NCBI GenBank assembly: GCA_031253985.1
Contig: JAIRVH010000123.1
Location: 62,001 to 126,000, forward strand
Direction of reading: 5' to 3'
Origin: Sphingobacterium sp.
GTDB taxonomy: Bacteria; Bacteroidota; Bacteroidia; Sphingobacteriales; Sphingobacteriaceae
Length of the DNA stretch: 64,000 nt
The notes beneath the pieces are model-generated. The model ran no database searches and had not been told where the DNA came from. It was given only the letters and a program-made list of their open reading frames with translations. Position numbers and translations under genes: made by a program. Shown piece after piece: positions 61,626 to 64,000 of this stretch. How positions within the stretch are numbered: position 1 is the first letter of the stretch; the number at the start of each line of letters is the position of its first letter.

Positions 61626-63647
61626 CTAAAGAGCAATCTTAAGTAATTTTGCTCCTGCTTGCTCAAAGGCAATGGGATTTTCAGCACTGAATTCCTGTGC
61701 TGTTTTTTCAAATAGCTCCAAGGCCTTATATGTTGTATTTGGCATCAGGCCAAGCTGTTTAAAATCAATCGTGACCGAGGTAGGTTCATGTGCGTAGTTA
61801 AATACCGCCACATAGAGGTCATTTCCTACCTTTTTATAAAAATAGCGATTAGCAGCTTTTCCTTCGACAAATCCTGCCGGACGGAAACTTTTACCGTCGG
61901 CAATGATCTTTAAAATTTCCGGATCCTGCAGATATTGATTCATCTTAGGCTGCCAGTTTTCTTTCTTGGAGAGATCGTCGCCCAAGATGATTGTTCCGGT
62001 AACTACCCCCGACAGCAGTCTCGCTTTATTGACTTCTGGATGTTCATCGTGAAAAACTAAATGATCGGCATCGATAAAATCGTATAGATAGGTTTGCCAC
62101 CAGCCATAACTGACGCTGTTTAGCGTATATTGAGTCTGATCGATGGTCTTCCAGACATCACAGGCTATTCTGCGCATATGGGCAAATTGCGCTGTAGCAA
62201 GTGAAGGTGAAATCGCGGCATAAATCAACATTTTCCCCTTCAGAACATCGACAAGATGCTTCATTCCTACCGCATAAGCTTGCATACCAGTCTGGATTTT
62301 CTTATCGTAAAAACCAGTGGATTCGATTGCAGCATGGGAAAGAAAGTCTACTTTGATCATCCGAAAGCCACAGTCGACCAATTTTCCTAAGATGACATCC
62401 ATTCGAGCCAAAGTGCCGGGATGTGTCGGATCGAGGGCCCTGCCACCATCGAGGTTGTGATAGCCTTTTTGGGTTTTGGTCCAGAGCTGACCAAAGGTAA
62501 ATTGACTCCCCTCCGCTTTGCGGTCAGGGCCACTTCCATGTCCCCAGTCCGTAAACGGAGCCCAGTAGACACCCGGTTTGAGCCCCAGGGAATCACAATA
62601 TCGCACAAATTGTTTCAGCTGCGTGTAGTCTCCCGACATCCCTCCAGGAGTCATATTATCCCAAAAGGAATCCAAGTCAATAAATGCTTCACCATCAGCG
62701 TTGCGGAAATAAGGAATATCCTTTGCAAAATACTGCGCTGTAGCTGTTGCATTCTGAAAATTCAGTTTTTCCTGTATCACGCCCCAACTGTTCCAGCCCA
62801 CAGGTGTCGCTCCCTGCCAGGATTGTACATAGGGAGGCGATAGCTTCCGGTGGATTTTAGCATAATTTTCAAGCCCAATCCGCCAATCTTTATCGTAAGA
62901 TACCAGGTATTTTGGTGAGCGGATCACATCGCCCTTCACAGCACCATGTGCCATAGAATCCCGTGTAATCGTGACATCTGTAAATCCGGCCCGCGCAGCA
63001 AGGTGGTTGTATTGACCACGATCGCCTCTGATCGCAATGCCCGATTTCCAAACGGATTGATCCAGAGAACCGATCAGCAAGCCTTTTCCGCTCTCCTTGT
63101 CGTATACCACACCGACCTCGGCGCTGCTCTTGCTGTCATTAGAAATCGCATTGTTTTCGTAAGAAATAAACGTATCGTTATCAAAAGGAACGGCCAGCTG
63201 ATACAAGGATTTCCCTAAGCCGGCAAATGAAGCATGAGACCAGATCGGCACAAGTTCATTACTGGACAGATTTTTGCCCTTCGCTTCCAGTTCAATAATG
63301 ACCGCTTCCATGTGGTCATAGAAATAAAAATGCTGCAGCAGTTCTATTCCCTGCTGGCTTTTAACTGAAACTGTATACCGTACACCGTTGCCGAGGTTAT
63401 CCCGAATCGCCTGTTCGGTGATTTTACGGGATCCCGTGAGCTTATCTGTGCTAATCTTTTGTCCATTAGCAAGTGCCAAATAGGCACTTGCTTGCTGGAT
63501 ATAAGCGATTTGATCTTTACTTAAGGAATATGTTCCGGCCGCTTTGTCGTACGTTAATGTTACTCCATTTTTCCTGACCTGAAAAGGCTGTGCGGCCAAC
63601 ATGGAGGTACATAGCATAAAACATAGCGCGAAAATAAATGTCTTCAT
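61626..63647 (-). CDS. Clan GH-D glycosidase (alpha-galactosidase-like, GH36/GH27 type)
   Basis: A 673-residue exported protein with a signal peptide (about residues 1-20). The N-terminal beta domain (about 25-270) is followed by a TIM barrel opening TPVGWNSWGVIQEKLNF (281-297), the clan-D melibiase signature. The expected nucleophile is D434 in MIKVDFLSHA and D497 in RIACDVWKTID is the likely acid/base. It ends with a C-terminal antiparallel beta domain. It differs clearly from the GH36 enzyme downstream, so it may cut another linkage, such as alpha-galactose in a different context or alpha-N-acetylgalactosamine or arabinopyranose. Exact specificity is unknown. Confidence 0.85.
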   Translation of the reverse strand: MKTFIFALCFMLCTSMLAAQPFQVRKNGVTLTYDKAAGTYSLSKDQIAYIQQASAYLALANGQKISTDKLTGSRKITEQAIRDNLGNGVRYTVSVKSQQGIELLQHFYFYDHMEAVIIELEAKGKNLSSNELVPIWSHASFAGLGKSLYQLAVPFDNDTFISYENNAISNDSKSSAEVGVVYDKESGKGLLIGSLDQSVWKSGIAIRGDRGQYNHLAARAGFTDVTITRDSMAHGAVKGDVIRSPKYLVSYDKDWRIGLENYAKIHRKLSPPYVQSWQGATPVGWNSWGVIQEKLNFQNATATAQYFAKDIPYFRNADGEAFIDLDSFWDNMTPGGMSGDYTQLKQFVRYCDSLGLKPGVYWAPFTDWGHGSGPDRKAEGSQFTFGQLWTKTQKGYHNLDGGRALDPTHPGTLARMDVILGKLVDCGFRMIKVDFLSHAAIESTGFYDKKIQTGMQAYAVGMKHLVDVLKGKMLIYAAISPSLATAQFAHMRRIACDVWKTIDQTQYTLNSVSYGWWQTYLYDFIDADHLVFHDEHPEVNKARLLSGVVTGTIILGDDLSKKENWQPKMNQYLQDPEILKIIADGKSFRPAGFVEGKAANRYFYKKVGNDLYVAVFNYAHEPTSVTIDFKQLGLMPNTTYKALELFEKTAQEFSAENPIAFEQAGAKLLKIAL

Positions 63648-63658
63648 TCTGCTTGATA

Positions 63659-64000
63659 TTATTGTAAATTGATTTGAAACGCGTTAATCTTCATATAATG
63701 GTCGGGTTGAAAATTGACCAGCATTCCTATATTGACGGTCACCTTTTCTTTAATTTCAAAATAAACACCATCCGATTTAACATCAGCATGAGCCATTGCC
63801 TGTTGAATCTGCTCAAGATCTGGAATTCCGCTGTTTGCTTTGCTGACAACCAGTTTTGCTGGCGGTTGATCATAATTTGTCCAGGATAAGTTACAAAAAA
63901 AACGATATTTACCTGGCAATAAGGTTACTTTTTGCTCGATTTTGCCATTGACAATAGCTGGAGCACCCCAGCCGGCTTCAATATTAACCACTCCACCGTC
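63659..64000 (-). CDS. C-terminal part of a PUL surface protein, DUF5013-like (truncated by window edge)
   Basis: About 113 residues up to the right edge of the window; the gene continues outside. The fragment reads as a beta-rich domain: KVTLLPGKYRFFCNLSWTNY, PPAKLVVSKANSGIPDLEQI and VNIGMLVNFQPDHYMKINAF. This resembles the C-terminal DUF5013 domain of PUL-encoded surface lipoproteins, often encoded next to SusD genes, and may bind glycans. The gene lies 11 bases before the clan GH-D gene, so the operon extends beyond the window. Family assignment is tentative. Confidence 0.6.
   Translation of the reverse strand, partial: DGGVVNIEAGWGAPAIVNGKIEQKVTLLPGKYRFFCNLSWTNYDQPPAKLVVSKANSGIPDLEQIQQAMAHADVKSDGVYFEIKEKVTVNIGMLVNFQPDHYMKINAFQINLQ

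Noticed and set aside
62421..62843. 140-residue plus-strand ORF
   Set aside because: Antisense shadow of the clan GH-D glycosidase.
1..64000. tRNA, rRNA, CRISPR arrays, insertion sequences, integrases
   Set aside because: I read for tRNA arms, regular repeat-spacer patterns and transposase motifs and found none.

Overview
The window looks like chromosomal DNA of a Bacteroidota bacterium, most likely a member of the Sphingobacteriaceae (Sphingobacterium/Pedobacter type). The evidence is a SusC/SusD pair in a polysaccharide utilisation locus (PUL), LytTR two-component genes, many Bacteroidota-type lipoproteins, AT-rich intergenic DNA, and repeated promoter elements of the Bacteroidota form TAnnTTTG close to gene starts. 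The genus is an inference. I saw no rRNA, tRNA, CRISPR array, transposase or phage genes.

Layout. 1-7.2 kb: the end of an MscS-type channel, a decayed acetyltransferase remnant, a compact operon paiB-paiA-yggS-glutamine amidotransferase, a small lipoprotein, a quinone-handling pair (mdaB plus a YgiN-like monooxygenase) divergent from a LysR regulator, and a Crp/Fnr regulator. 7.4-9.7 kb: dihydrolipoyl dehydrogenase and an OsmC peroxidase gene, divergent across a 366-base spacer holding two palindromes of the same type. 9.7-17.4 kb: a LytTR regulator/kinase pair divergent from a TolC-RND-adaptor efflux operon. 17.5-30.6 kb: mixed housekeeping and accessory genes (lipoprotein, methyltransferase, hydrolase, Dyp peroxidase, DUF4180, three GNATs, VOC protein, AraC regulator, oleate hydratase, 3-hydroxyacyl-CoA dehydrogenase, serine hydrolase, DinB-like protein).

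30.7-45.8 kb is a signalling and export block. An OmpR-type two-component system is followed by a PAP2 phosphatase. A second OmpR-type system is followed by a CzcBAC/CusBAC-like metal efflux operon. This runs tail to tail into an EmrAB-TolC-like operon (TolC-HlyD-MFS, minus strand). Three TTCTAA repeats at exact 11-bp spacing precede the metal-efflux operon and are a good candidate for the regulator's binding site.

46-47.5 kb holds a DUF3050 gene and an unrecognised 87-residue ORF with a hairpin-rich leader. 47.5-64 kb is a minus-strand PUL, transcribed from right to left: a cut-off DUF5013-like protein, a clan GH-D glycosidase, a GntR regulator, a sodium/solute symporter, GH95, GH36, a sialate-type O-acetylesterase, SusC and SusD. 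Its enzymes would remove alpha-galactosyl, alpha-L-fucosyl or alpha-L-galactosyl and O-acetyl groups; no endo-acting backbone hydrolase is in view.

The most unusual signals are the structured leader with its small ORF, the TTCTAA operator array, four starts whose -7 element ends exactly four bases before ATG (probable leaderless mRNAs), a canonical EF-hand loop inside the cytoplasmic segment of an RND pump, and the twin palindromes between lpdA and osmC.
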